The notes beneath the pieces were generated by a model. That model was not told the origin of the DNA, did no database searches, and saw only the letters and a program-made list of their open reading frames with translations. The translations under genes were made by a program, and so were the position numbers. Of a stretch of 64,000 bases of DNA, positions 34,112 through 43,304 are shown piece by piece. Source of the stretch: Flectobacillus longus (GTDB lineage: Bacteria; Bacteroidota; Bacteroidia; Cytophagales; Spirosomataceae); the NCBI RefSeq assembly GCF_030056705.1, contig NZ_JASHIC010000019.1, positions 1 to 64,000 of the forward strand, in the 5' to 3' direction. Within the stretch, counting starts at the first letter, position 1. Every line of letters begins with the position of its first letter.

Positions 34112-34216
34112 ATTAAATTCAATTATTTGGCATTCGGCTTTCAGCTATGGGCTTTCGGCAAAAATGTTTCTTATGAATTCATAGAAGCTTTTCTACCTAA
34201 TGCTATAGCTGACTAT
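34112..34216. repeat. Family A repeat inside a family D hairpin
   Basis: TTGGCATTCGGCTTTCAGCT with ATGGGCTTTCGGC forms the left arm and CTACCTAATGCTATAGCTGAC the right arm, around TTCTTATGAATTCATAGAAG. The flanks (GAATCGTGAATGTAAAATTAAATTC at about 34096 and CACAACTCACCATTCACAAT at about 34256) are family D arms that enclose it. It lies between eboD and eboC. Confidence 0.6.
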
Positions 34217-34286
34217 TGATGATGTAAGATATTAGTAATCATAAATTTGTACTCACAACTCACCATTCACAATTCATCATTCATAC

Positions 34287-35168
34287 TCACGTTACGGCAA
34301 ACATTTTTGCCAAACGCATTGATAGTGGTAAAAGCAATACAACGATTAAGGTATGAACAATATTTCCTGATAAACTCACCCAAGCGGCATCCATTATGAT
34401 TAATGATAATACGCCTGCTTTTACAGCTTTTCCGATATTGGGACCTATAGGATGTTGAATAGCTTTGAATAAGGGTTTTCCTATCAAATAAATATGGCTT
34501 ACCACCAAAATGGCTGTTAGCCAAAGTGTTCCTCTTGTAAAAGATACATACAACTGCGCCGAACTTACCAATAGATATAAAAGCGCTGCAAAGTATAGGA
34601 TATTTTTACTTTCTCCGTGTACCTCGCCACGACTTACCATCGTAATAGCTGCAATATAAATAACAGGAATAATGGCTAAATATTGGAAATCTTGCCATTG
34701 TTCTGGCATTACACTCATGCCAAGTAACAGGTTAAAACCTCTACATAAGCCCATGTTGATGGGGCCTAAAAATGAATGATGCTTTCCCCATTTGTCATAT
34801 ACTAAGGCTGCAATAGCGGTTATAATCGCAAAAATCGCACTTAATGGACTTTGTAAATAGGCACTAATCACACCGATTAGTAATAAAATACTTCCTAAAA
34901 TACTTGCCTCGGTAAGAGTCACTTTTTTGCTTGGAATTGCTCGTTCAGGACGTTCGATGGCATCAAGTTCGGCATCGAATACGTCGTTGAATACCACTCC
35001 ACCACCATACAAACCCAAAGTGGATATAGACAAGTATAGAACAGATTGTACATGAAAATAGTTTGTGTCAAATACAAAGTGTACAATACTCATACCTGCC
35101 AAAATGTCTGCGACCGCCGTTATCATATTCGCCGGTCGCATGAGTTGTAAATAATATTTAAGTTTCAA
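34287..35168 (-). CDS. eboC: EboC: UbiA-superfamily prenyltransferase
   Basis: This 293-residue membrane protein has about eight helices. The first Asp-rich motif is FNDVFDAELDAIERPERAIPS (NDxxDxxxD form), which binds prenyl diphosphate through Mg. The second region (LVYDKWGKHHSFLGPINMGLCRG) carries the Tyr-Asp and Gly-x-x-N-x-G elements seen in EboC. In the ebo cluster this is the only membrane protein, so it is the candidate to make or move a prenylated compound. The acceptor is not known. Confidence 0.9.
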   Translation of the reverse strand: MKLKYYLQLMRPANMITAVADILAGMSIVHFVFDTNYFHVQSVLYLSISTLGLYGGGVVFNDVFDAELDAIERPERAIPSKKVTLTEASILGSILLLIGVISAYLQSPLSAIFAIITAIAALVYDKWGKHHSFLGPINMGLCRGFNLLLGMSVMPEQWQDFQYLAIIPVIYIAAITMVSRGEVHGESKNILYFAALLYLLVSSAQLYVSFTRGTLWLTAILVVSHIYLIGKPLFKAIQHPIGPNIGKAVKAGVLSLIIMDAAWVSLSGNIVHTLIVVLLLPLSMRLAKMFAVT

Positions 35169-35206
35169 TTTGTCTATTAAAGAAGTTAAAAATAGAGAAT
35201 TGGTTT

Positions 35207-35375
35207 ATGCGCTTTAGGCTGTAAGCCGTAGGCTACAGGCAAAAAGCTTTGGTTATTTCATGAGAAATACTTTTCAAATTTAGCATAATGCTCAGCACCT
35301 TAGTAAGTAAGCAAAATAAAATTCAATTTTTGAGCTTTCGGCTTTCAGCTATGGGCATTCGGCAAAAACATATCT
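35207..35375. repeat. Family A repeat, one full and one half copy
   Basis: GCGCTTTAGGCTGTAAGCCG with TAGGCTACAGGC, then TTTAGCATAATGCTCAGCACCTTAGTAAG, is a degraded full unit. It is followed by a second left arm TTTCGGCTTTCAGCTATGGG with CATTCGGCAAAAA. It lies between eboC and eboB. A stretch near 35390-35420 has repeated TGCCTTGTGCC. Confidence 0.7.
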
Positions 35376-35442
35376 AAACAATTTAACACTCTTTGCCTTG
35401 TGCCTGTTGCCTTGTGCCTAAAATACAATTCATCACTCCTAC

Positions 35443-36462
35443 CTATCTAATCACTATCGCATTTTTATCAATACGAGGTTGTTGTCCTCCTCTCAAAATC
35501 GTATTTCCATTAAAGGTTTTACTTTGGTCAATAACCGTATTATTCTCGAAATCCTCCACATTGATTTGACCACTTTGAGCAAAAGCGTCGATGGCGTTTT
35601 GATAAGTAACCATTTTGATGTCATGATCTGAAATTCCTTTCATTTTCATCAAAGCAGCAGTTTTTGCAACGGCAAGTGGGTCGCTAATTCCCCAATCGGC
35701 CGCAGAATTAATCATGATTCTTTCTGAGCCATATTGTTTTACTATTTCTACCATCCTTTCGTTACCCATTTTGGTAAATGGATAAATCGTAAATGCTGCA
35801 TAAAAGCCTTGGTCGAGCACACTTTTTACGGTTTCCTCATTATTGTGGTCAATGATTACCATGTTGGGTGCAATACCATGTTCGAGCGCAATAGCCATAC
35901 TACGTTCGGTACCTTTTCGTTTATCGCGGTGGGGTGTGTGAACTTGTACTGGCAGATTGGCTTCTTTGGCTAAATCTAATTGCCAACGATAATACTTTTC
36001 TTCTGCGGGAGTTTGGTCGTCAAAACCAATTTCACCAACTCCAACAACACCTTCTTTGTAAAGATACAATGGCAAAATTTCCATGACTTGTTCTGCCAAA
36101 GGTTCGTTGTTGGCTTCGCGAGAATTAAGCCCAATTGTGCAGTAATGTTTGATACCAAACTGCGACGAACGGAATCTTTCCCAACCCACAAGGCTACTAA
36201 AGTAATCTTTGAATGTTGCCAAACCTGTGCGAGGTTGCCCCAACCAAAAAGCAGGTTCAATAATCGCTACAACACCAGCGTCGGCTAAGGCTTGGTAGTC
36301 GTCGGTCGTACGTGAAGTCATGTGGATATGAGGGTCAAAAAACTTCATATCCTTAATATAATCCATGAAATTGGCCTGCACGTGTTGTGCAGTTACTTTC
36401 TCCTCTGCCGAACCTTCAAAGTGCGAAGGGTTTTGTTGTATTTCTGAATGTTTATTACACAT
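35443..36462 (-). CDS. eboB: EboB: TatD-like metal-dependent hydrolase
   Basis: This 339-residue protein has the TatD barrel with metal ligands in FFDPHIHMTSRTTDDY (HxH), GVGEIGFDD (Glu), QVHTPHRDKRKGTERS (His) and IIDHNNEETV (His). The final Asp is in NSAADWGISDP, so the metal site is complete. An N-terminal extension of about 40 residues has no known motif; an in-frame ATG at 36366 would remove most of it. Ebo hydrolases have not been assigned a substrate. The spacer to eboC holds family A repeats. Confidence 0.87.
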   Translation of the reverse strand: MCNKHSEIQQNPSHFEGSAEEKVTAQHVQANFMDYIKDMKFFDPHIHMTSRTTDDYQALADAGVVAIIEPAFWLGQPRTGLATFKDYFSSLVGWERFRSSQFGIKHYCTIGLNSREANNEPLAEQVMEILPLYLYKEGVVGVGEIGFDDQTPAEEKYYRWQLDLAKEANLPVQVHTPHRDKRKGTERSMAIALEHGIAPNMVIIDHNNEETVKSVLDQGFYAAFTIYPFTKMGNERMVEIVKQYGSERIMINSAADWGISDPLAVAKTAALMKMKGISDHDIKMVTYQNAIDAFAQSGQINVEDFENNTVIDQSKTFNGNTILRGGQQPRIDKNAIVIR

Positions 36463-36509
36463 AATCGAATGAGTGAATTAGTCGACTACAAAGGATTGTA
36501 AGCACCATC

Positions 36510-36627
36510 TATTTGGGATATCGGATGTTGGATTTCGGAAATATAATCCACTTTTAAAGTTATATGTTGTAAAAAAGTGTGTTATACCTTATTTCCGAAA
36601 TCAAAAATCCTCAATCTGCAATCGTAT
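36510..36627. repeat. Interspersed repeat family C, hairpin copy
   Basis: GGGATATCGGATGTTGGATTTCGGAAATA is paired in part with TTATTTCCGAAATC and CCTCAATCTGCAATCG. The same blocks occur at 46800-46862 and, split into halves, at 62626 and 62878. This copy lies between eboA and eboB. Confidence 0.6.
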
Positions 36628-36710
36628 AAAATCCTTTATGCAGTATTACAGGTAAATTGAAAATGAGTGAGTTAGTGAGTTGTTGGCGTTTCCTTCTTAT
36701 CTTTTATTCA

Positions 36711-37565
36711 CTACACATAACACAGTTGATGAACCTCCAATTGCTTCCAGCTCAATTGTCCTTTTTGCACGGAAGCTCTTAATTGAGGGTAATTTTCTAG
36801 CAAACTCTCAGCGCCAGGAAACGTTGTTTCGGAGCATACCAAAGCTGCTGCTGTTTGATTTTGGATGTCATTTGACTGAAAAAGTTTATCCAAATCAGCC
36901 AAAATTGTATCATTCATAAAATTGGTTACCAGACGCCACACTTGCGCAGGCACTTTACGGTCGGCCGCCCAGCGCTCATGGGCAAAGTCTGAAAGTGTTT
37001 CAGCAAGTTTGCGGTTGGCACGTTTTTCCAATCCTACAATTAAGTGAATAGGCTTATCATTGAAAATACATTTTAACACCAATTGATTCCATGCTAGTTC
37101 TGAAAAATGTAGAAAAGGGTAAGGATTACCAAACCCGATGGCATCAAAAACTACTCCCATATTTGAGCGAACAGCCTCTGTGGCTCTAAAAAGCCATTTT
37201 TCTGGATAGGATAGCACTGGCAATGCTGAGTATAAAGCTACTAGCTCGTTGATTTCGGCGGTATCAAAAAGTATTTCAATATTTTTGACATATTCTTCAC
37301 TCTGATCGCTTGGGATATGTAAGAGGAGATATACACGCACTAATCTATCTAAAGTCCACTCTTCAATTTGCCAATTGGGTACTGCCTCATGAAGTACTTT
37401 TTCGTCGATACGAATCGCTACTTTGCGAATAAACCTAGGCGCTGAAACAAAGGCTATTTGAATAGCTTTTACCTCAGAATTAGCCTTGGTTTTTACCCAT
37501 TCTAATTCTTTTTCGTTTGCTGTGGCCTCAATAGCACTCAATAGTATATGTTGGATAGACGTCAT
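36711..37565 (-). CDS. eboA: EboA domain protein
   Basis: This 284-residue all-helical cytosolic protein belongs to the EboA family (IQIAFVSAPRFIRKVAIRI, WTLDRLVRVYLLL, LPVLSYPEKWLFRATEAVRSN, FDAIGFGNPYPFLHFSELAWNQLVLKCIFN). It has no enzyme signature. It opens the ebo cluster and is 249 bases from eboB. I found no strong -7 box; TTATTTTG near 37607-37614 is one base off the consensus. Confidence 0.85.
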   Translation of the reverse strand: MTSIQHILLSAIEATANEKELEWVKTKANSEVKAIQIAFVSAPRFIRKVAIRIDEKVLHEAVPNWQIEEWTLDRLVRVYLLLHIPSDQSEEYVKNIEILFDTAEINELVALYSALPVLSYPEKWLFRATEAVRSNMGVVFDAIGFGNPYPFLHFSELAWNQLVLKCIFNDKPIHLIVGLEKRANRKLAETLSDFAHERWAADRKVPAQVWRLVTNFMNDTILADLDKLFQSNDIQNQTAAALVCSETTFPGAESLLENYPQLRASVQKGQLSWKQLEVHQLCYV

Positions 37566-37933
37566 CGTTTTGGGATAGTTTTATGACTTTGAACTTTTGG
37601 TTTACTCAAAATAACTCTTTTTCTGTTGACCAAAACTCTTTTCTTTCTTTTTGTAAAGATAAAAACATCTATTCAGCTTGGTGTCTTGTTTTTTAGGGAA
37701 AAACATCATTTATGACAATAATCAATGTTTACTCCATTTATTTAAACGTACGAGTAAGTGATTAAAAACAAAATTAAATAGAAATAATTCAATTATTGTC
37801 CCTTTATGAGAAAATAAATACATTAGCCAAATAAAGTGGTTAGCACAAACTTCCTCGGGTTTTCGTTATAAGTTTTTTTGCAAAAACAGGAAGCATCCCA
37901 GACTTTGAAAGTAGGGTAATTTCCTTAATTTCA

Positions 37934-37976
37934 TCAAAAAAGCGGTCAGAAAAATAATTCCCGACCGCTTTTTTGA
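37934..37976 (-). terminator. Bidirectional terminator of the GCGGTC type
   Basis: TCAAAAAAGCGGTC and GACCGCTTTTTTGA pair around a 15-base loop. It lies after the stop codon of the T9SS protein gene (minus strand, ends 38106) and upstream of eboA. In the gap 37566-38105 the other element is the family A repeat at 38018. Confidence 0.85.
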
Positions 37977-38017
37977 CGAACTCTTTAGTCTTTAACTAGA
38001 ACCTTCAATTTTGTCCA

Positions 38018-38103
38018 GCTAAAAGCTATAGTCATTAGGCAGAAAAACTTCTATTGATTCATGAGAAATATTTTTTTGCCGACTGCCCAAAGCTGAAAGC
38101 TAG
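38018..38103. repeat. Family A repeat
   Basis: AGCTAAAAGCTATAGTCATT with AGGCAGAAAAA on the left, and TTTTTTTGCCGACTGCCC with AAAGCTGAAAGCTAG on the right, around ATTCATGAGAAATA. The central TTCATGAGAA block is shared with copies at 1, 35207 and 58447. Confidence 0.65.
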
Positions 38104-38105
38104 TC

Positions 38106-40331
38106 CTAATTTCTTAAGATGATTTTGTAGGTTTGTGACTTTGTACCTGTTTCTATTTTAAGTAAATACATTCCAGAAGGAAGTCCCTGCAAGTCAAATA
38201 CTTCCTCTGTATTGGCACGTAACATTCTGGTATTTTGGATTATACGACCGCTCAAATCAATTAATGTTGCCTGTGCGTTTTCGGTCATTTTTACATAGAC
38301 ATACCTATTGGTGGGGTTAGGATAAACCTGACTAATTTGGTCTTGCTCAGTACCTGTGATAACTACTTTGCTAAGATTTTTAAGTACTCTTAATCCTCCT
38401 GTATTAGTGCCTACGATTACATCAGGGAGCAAATCGTTGTCTAAATCACCTATAGCAATCGTAGCGTTTCCTCCAATCAATAAATTTTCAGGTTTGTTGC
38501 TAAAGTTGTTGAATATCAGACTAGTATCTGCTACATATTGATTGATGTTTTGTTCCTGAAAACTTCTATAAATACTCATATTACCAGTACGATTACCTAC
38601 TAACAAATCTGTTTTCCCATCAAGATTGACATCACCTGTTGTCAGAAATATATTTCCTGCAATGTAATCCGTCTGAAGCTTACCTAGGTTATCATTTTGT
38701 ACCACATATTTGGGCGACTGATTACTTCCTGTATTTTGAATGAAACGAATATTCCCACGAGAGGTGCCGTGCAAAATGTCGATTTTACCATCTTTATCAA
38801 AATCAAAAAAAGTTACAGATTCGCCAGCTAAAAAGTCTGTAAATGTGGGCAATAACACCGCATTACTCAACTGAATATTAAAAGCTTGATTACGTGAAGC
38901 CTTGTTAGGAATATATCTGATTTCCATGCCTTTAGATGAGTTGGAGCTAAAGCCCAAATCATCGACACCGTCACCGTTGATGTCAGCTACGAACGGACGA
39001 ATATCCAATAATTGCATAGATTTTACGATTCCTAAATAATCGGTATCTTTTACTTCGAAAATATTATCGCCTTTATTTTCTAGTAAAACCAAACCTGCCT
39101 TTACTCCAGTTGATGTGATATTTCCGCTGTATCCGATAACCAAATCTTTGTCGCCATCACCGTCAATATCGACCAAAACAGGAGAGGCGTTTTCGCCCAA
39201 ATCAAGCATGGTATTTTGGAGGAAATTTTTCCCCTGATAATTCCAGATGGGCAAATTATCTTTCCCAGTATTTTTATAGAACCAGACGGATTGTTGAAAA
39301 TCAATAGTTCTTTCGGCGCTATCAAAGCCGTTGGGTGCTGCCACTAAGTCTTTAATACCATCAAAATCTAAATCCTCGAAATATACTGCTGGAAATATAG
39401 GGAAATCGATGGCAGTAGTATTGGTTGGATAAACATAGCTAGCTGAAGTAAAAGAGGCTCGCTGTTGCGTACCTTGATTGATAAGAGCGGCTATATTGTT
39501 ACAGGTGATATGACCAAAAAGTACATCTTTTTTATTGTCGCCATTTAGGTCGAGGAGGAGCAAGGCATTGCCCGAATGGAGGACTTTTTGAGCACTTGGT
39601 TCAGTGGCTTTTTGTCCTGCAGGAGTATTGCCACAATCTATTCCAAACTGAAAGTCTTGACATAGTTGCTTGATAAAATCACCCCAGCAATAACCAATCT
39701 TCACGAATTCGAGCCGAGTAGGGTCATTGTATTTTTCGACGGCATTATTTCTATGAAATTCGACAAAATCACCAGAAGGGTCAAACAACAATACATCAAT
39801 ATCGCCATCGTTATCAATGTCCGTAATAGCGGGAATGTCTGTGGCGGTTACGTTGAGGTTAATTTTTCCTGAAAAACCAATACTATATAAAGGACTTGCA
39901 ATCAATTGCCATGAAACCTTATCGGCTGTGGTAGTATTTCGATATAATTTCAAACCCGCCGATGAATGTGTGAACAAATCTTTGCGACCATCGTTGTCAT
40001 AATCTACCAACAACATCCAGTTTTGAAGCGTAGGAAATAACGTTTCGTATTGCGGTGCATATTGCCAATAATATTGTCCAGAGGTATTCTTTGTAGCCAA
40101 AAAAGTAAATACCTTTTGAGCGGTTCGGTCATAAACCACTAAGTCTTCGGGACCATCGTTATTGAGCTGACAAGTCGAAAATTGTGGCGCATTCAAACCA
40201 CCAGCAAAGGCATTGACAAGGTTTTGTCCATTCTGAAGGATTTTTACTTGGTCGTTGTACTTAAAAGATATTTCTTGGGCATAAATTTGAATAGAAGACC
40301 AAACTATATAGAGCGTAAGTAATTTTTTCAT
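38106..40331 (-). CDS. Large secreted FG-GAP/VCBS-repeat protein with T9SS sorting domain
   Basis: The 741-residue precursor has a signal peptide (1-18, ending QIYAQ). The body is a chain of FG-GAP-type calcium-binding repeats, seen as D-x-D-x-D-G-x-x-D-L or similar (VDYDNDGRKDLF, TDIDNDGDIDVLLFD, LDLNGDNKKDVLFG, EDLDFDGIKDLV, VDIDGDGDKDLVIG, ADINGDGVDDLGF, FDFDKDGKIDILHG, GDVNLDGKTDLLVG, GDLDNDLLPDVIVG), which fold into propellers. The last 75 residues (YPNPTNRYVYVKM, LIDLSGRII, LPSGMYLLKIETG, TYKIIL) are a type A sorting domain for export by the type IX system. It is likely a cell-surface or released protein; its partner is unknown. Confidence 0.9.
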   Translation of the reverse strand: MKKLLTLYIVWSSIQIYAQEISFKYNDQVKILQNGQNLVNAFAGGLNAPQFSTCQLNNDGPEDLVVYDRTAQKVFTFLATKNTSGQYYWQYAPQYETLFPTLQNWMLLVDYDNDGRKDLFTHSSAGLKLYRNTTTADKVSWQLIASPLYSIGFSGKINLNVTATDIPAITDIDNDGDIDVLLFDPSGDFVEFHRNNAVEKYNDPTRLEFVKIGYCWGDFIKQLCQDFQFGIDCGNTPAGQKATEPSAQKVLHSGNALLLLDLNGDNKKDVLFGHITCNNIAALINQGTQQRASFTSASYVYPTNTTAIDFPIFPAVYFEDLDFDGIKDLVAAPNGFDSAERTIDFQQSVWFYKNTGKDNLPIWNYQGKNFLQNTMLDLGENASPVLVDIDGDGDKDLVIGYSGNITSTGVKAGLVLLENKGDNIFEVKDTDYLGIVKSMQLLDIRPFVADINGDGVDDLGFSSNSSKGMEIRYIPNKASRNQAFNIQLSNAVLLPTFTDFLAGESVTFFDFDKDGKIDILHGTSRGNIRFIQNTGSNQSPKYVVQNDNLGKLQTDYIAGNIFLTTGDVNLDGKTDLLVGNRTGNMSIYRSFQEQNINQYVADTSLIFNNFSNKPENLLIGGNATIAIGDLDNDLLPDVIVGTNTGGLRVLKNLSKVVITGTEQDQISQVYPNPTNRYVYVKMTENAQATLIDLSGRIIQNTRMLRANTEEVFDLQGLPSGMYLLKIETGTKSQTYKIILRN

Positions 40332-40616
40332 TCGATATTTGTTTGCTTATTTCGTAGTTGAATTATACGAAATTCGATGAGTATTTAACAGATAACTAGT
40401 TTGTGAGGTTTAATTGATTATTAATCAGTATATTATTTTTTTTAACGAAAAAAAGAAAAGACCACCTTGTTTCAAAGACCCAATTGAATATAGAGAGGGT
40501 TGCATGTTTTTTCAAAATAAAATAAAAAATAGCGTAGTCTTCACAACTAGTTTTAGAGATTCTATAAACTTCAAACCTTTTCTTCGGAAATTGTTGATAA
40601 CAACTAAACGACAAAT

Positions 40617-41927
40617 ATGATGATTTCGGTTAGCGAATTATACAAAAAATACAAAGAATGTACAGGTGTTTCTACCGATACCCGTAAGATTGATCAAGGT
40701 GTTTTGTTTGTGGCATTGAAAGGGCCCAACTTTGATGCCAACCAGTTTGCTACCCAAGCACTAGAAAAAGGTGCTGCTTATGTGGTAGTTGACGATCCAG
40801 CAGTTGTTCAGAATGAGCGCTATTTATTGGTGGAGGACGGTCTACTGGCTTTACAACAACTGGCAAATTACCACCGAAAACAATTGAATATTCCTTTTGT
40901 AGGACTCACAGGTTCAAATGGAAAAACTACTACTAAGGAGTTGATAAACTGTGTTTTATCCAAGAAATATAAAACTTATGCAACCCTTGGTAATCTCAAT
41001 AACCATATTGGCGTACCTCTGACTGTTTTAGCGATTGATGATTCTGTAGAACTTGCCATTATCGAAATGGGCGCTAACAAACAAGGAGATATAAAAGAGC
41101 TAGTGGATATTTGTGAGCCCACACATGGCTTTATTACCAATATCGGAAAAGCGCATTTAGAGGGTTTTGGTGGTGTTGAAGGCGTTAGAAAGGGAAAAGG
41201 TGAATTATTTGATTTTTTATCAGAAAATCATCGTACCGTTTTTGTCAATGTAGCATCTGTTTCAACCTACGAAATGACACAAGGCAAAAACTTTGCAGAA
41301 GTAATTACTTACAGTGCTGAGCCTAGCACCGATTTCCCTATCGTAGTTACATTGACTGAGGAAATTCCTAATGTAACTTTTGAAGACTTGGATGGTCATT
41401 CATACACGACGCACTTAACAGGAAAATATAATTTTTATAATATGTGCGCTGCTATTCGAATTGGACAATATTTTGGCATAGACACCCAAATCGCTTGTCA
41501 GGCAGTGGCTGATTATGTACCGAATAATAACCGTTCTCAGTTTGTTGAAAAAGGAACGAACCTCGTTTTGATGGATGCCTATAATGCAAATCCATCGTCG
41601 ATGAATGCTGCCATTACCAATTTTAATAACTTGAAGGCGGATAAAAAAATGGTGATATTGGGCGATATGTTTGAGTTGGGAGAGGAAGCGGAAACAGAAC
41701 ACAGAGCTATTGGAGAACTATTGAAGAATTGTAATTTTGATTATATTCTTTTGGCAGGAAAATTGATGGAATCCGCTGTGTCTCAGTTGCCCATTATGAA
41801 AGTCCATTATTTCCCTGACAAGTTTGGTTTGCACGTATGGTTGCAAGACCATAAAGTCGAAAATACTCATGTTCTGGTAAAGGGCTCGAGAGGAATGGGC
41901 TTGGAAAGTGTATTACAGTTTTTGTAA
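40617..41927 (+). CDS. murF: UDP-N-acetylmuramoyl-tripeptide--D-alanyl-D-alanine ligase
   Basis: This 436-residue Mur ligase adds D-Ala-D-Ala to the UDP-MurNAc tripeptide, the last cytosolic step in peptide assembly. The N-terminal domain contains STDTRKIDQGVLFVALKG. The P-loop is GLTGSNGKTTTKE at 97-109, and AIIEMGANKQGDIKEL and TNIGKAHLEGFGG follow in the central domain. The C-terminal domain has VLMDAYNANPSSM, LGDMFELGEE and VLVKGSRGMGLE. Two consecutive ATG codons open the frame. It is not next to other cell-wall genes here. Confidence 0.96.
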   Translation: MMISVSELYKKYKECTGVSTDTRKIDQGVLFVALKGPNFDANQFATQALEKGAAYVVVDDPAVVQNERYLLVEDGLLALQQLANYHRKQLNIPFVGLTGSNGKTTTKELINCVLSKKYKTYATLGNLNNHIGVPLTVLAIDDSVELAIIEMGANKQGDIKELVDICEPTHGFITNIGKAHLEGFGGVEGVRKGKGELFDFLSENHRTVFVNVASVSTYEMTQGKNFAEVITYSAEPSTDFPIVVTLTEEIPNVTFEDLDGHSYTTHLTGKYNFYNMCAAIRIGQYFGIDTQIACQAVADYVPNNNRSQFVEKGTNLVLMDAYNANPSSMNAAITNFNNLKADKKMVILGDMFELGEEAETEHRAIGELLKNCNFDYILLAGKLMESAVSQLPIMKVHYFPDKFGLHVWLQDHKVENTHVLVKGSRGMGLESVLQFL

Positions 41928-41928
41928 A

Positions 41929-42048
41929 TTAATATGCTCTAGGCTGTAAGCCATAGGCGTTAGGCAAGAAAATTTCGATTCTTTCCTAAAAAAACATTTA
42001 ACTTTTAGCTTACGGCGTATAGCTTACAGCCTAAAGTGTTATAGTGCA
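41929..42048. repeat. Family A repeat, well preserved
   Basis: TATGCTCTAGGCTGTAAGCC with ATAGGCGTTAGGCAAGAAAA pairs with CTTTTAGCTTACGGCGTATA, GCTTACAGCC and TAAAG. The right end abuts the -7 box at 42056. Confidence 0.75.
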
Positions 42049-42055
42049 ATTTCTC

Positions 42056-42063
42056 TAACTTTG
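42056..42063 (+). promoter_or_regulatory. -7 box immediately before a start codon
   Basis: TAACTTTG fits TAnnTTTG and ends nine bases before the ATG at 42073. If used, the transcript would start within a few bases of the ATG and have almost no leader. Confidence 0.45.
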
Positions 42064-42072
42064 TTTGAAAAT

Positions 42073-43059
42073 ATGAGTAATGATTCGTTTAAAGAACTAA
42101 GAGGACCCAATCAAGGTGTCAATGGAATGCTACGAGCGGGTATCGCTGTCGTATCGGTGGTAGCTGCGGTGTTGCTATACATGGTGATTCAAGGCAATGA
42201 TATTAAAAAAAGTCAACAAGAAGTCATCGAAGAAAAGGTGGTGCAGTTGGCCGAAACTCGTATCAAGCTGGATTCTATTATGCACCAGTTGGATACCAAA
42301 ATAGCAGAGATTCAGCAATTGGGTGGAGATATATCGGAGCTACAAAAAGCAAAAGCCAAGTTGGAGCTAGACAAAGCGCAGCTCCTCAAAAATACTTCTG
42401 AAGAGATTGCCAGTATTAAGGCAACGTATCAGGCTAAAATTCTGAACTACGAATCCTTGCTTACTATTAAAGAGCAAGAAATACAACGCCTAAAAGCCCA
42501 AAACACAGAACTGGCCTCAGAAAATGAAAATTTAAGCGAGGAGAATACAACGCTTAAAACTGAGAAAAGTGCACTAGCCAATACTGCTGCTCGAATACGT
42601 GCCCAAAAAGAAGATGCTGATATTCGTAATAAAGCCTTGACCGAAAAGGTATCAAGAGCGACAGCTCTAAAAACAGAGTTTGTGAAGATTACGGGTATTA
42701 ATCAAAAAGGTAGAGAGTTTGATGATAAAAGGATGAGAAATGACAAACTTGCTCGTCTAAAAATTTCTTTTATGTTGGCAAAAAATGAATTAACCGAACA
42801 TGAAAAGAAAACAGTATTCATTCGAATTCTTGATCCAGATGGTTCGACCCTTTTTGATGCAGCAACTGGTTCAGGGAGCTTTATTTTTGAAGGTAAAGAT
42901 TACGCTTATACCACCAAAGCTGAAATATATTACGACAATATCAATCAATTTGTAGAAGTCGCTTATCATAGAGGAACTGCTTATCGTTCGGGCAAATACA
43001 CCGTTGAGTTATTTGCTGAAGGTTTTAAAATCGGAAATGGTGGTTTTGAGATTAAGTAG
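42073..43059 (+). CDS. Membrane-anchored coiled-coil protein
   Basis: This 328-residue protein has one transmembrane helix (about 20-40, MLRAGIAVVSVVAAVLLYMV). A long coiled coil spans about 43-195 (repeats such as LAETRIKLDSIMHQLDTKIAEI and LKAQNTELASENENLSEEN). A C-terminal domain of about 130 residues (NDKLARLKISFMLAKNELTE, KKTVFIRILDPDG, ATGSGSFIFEGKDYAYTTKAEI, RSGKYTVELFAEGFKIGNG) is a beta-sandwich I do not name with confidence. The TTG at 42061 would also open the frame, but it lies inside the promoter box. The protein may bridge the inner membrane to the periplasm. Confidence 0.7.
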   Translation: MSNDSFKELRGPNQGVNGMLRAGIAVVSVVAAVLLYMVIQGNDIKKSQQEVIEEKVVQLAETRIKLDSIMHQLDTKIAEIQQLGGDISELQKAKAKLELDKAQLLKNTSEEIASIKATYQAKILNYESLLTIKEQEIQRLKAQNTELASENENLSEENTTLKTEKSALANTAARIRAQKEDADIRNKALTEKVSRATALKTEFVKITGINQKGREFDDKRMRNDKLARLKISFMLAKNELTEHEKKTVFIRILDPDGSTLFDAATGSGSFIFEGKDYAYTTKAEIYYDNINQFVEVAYHRGTAYRSGKYTVELFAEGFKIGNGGFEIK

Positions 43060-43080
43060 GTATTCGTTTAAGACTTAATG

Positions 43081-43135
43081 AAAAAGGCACAGTACAAGTC
43101 AAGGATTTTATTTGATTTGTACTGTGCCTTTTCAT
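43081..43135 (+). terminator. Long hairpin terminator
   Basis: AAAAAGGCACAGTACAA and TTTGTACTGTGCCTTTT pair around an 18-base loop, just after the coiled-coil gene. Confidence 0.85.
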
Positions 43136-43296
43136 TTTAGAAAATAGTATATGCTGAAATAAATAAATTATCTTACAAACTGTAATTTTTTAGATAATTT
43201 ATCAAATATATAGTCTTTAATCTTCTGTTTTTTCTATTTTTTGGTACAATACTAAATGATTTATTGGTTTGCTTTTTAAATCTTCTTAAAACCTAC

Positions 43297-43304
43297 TAAT
43301 TTTG
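43297..43304 (+). promoter_or_regulatory. -7 box upstream of ahcY
   Basis: TAATTTTG fits TAnnTTTG, 119 bases before the ahcY ATG. The leader (43310-43422) is AT-rich with no recognisable SAH or SAM riboswitch. No other feature lies in the gap 43136-43422. Confidence 0.45.
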
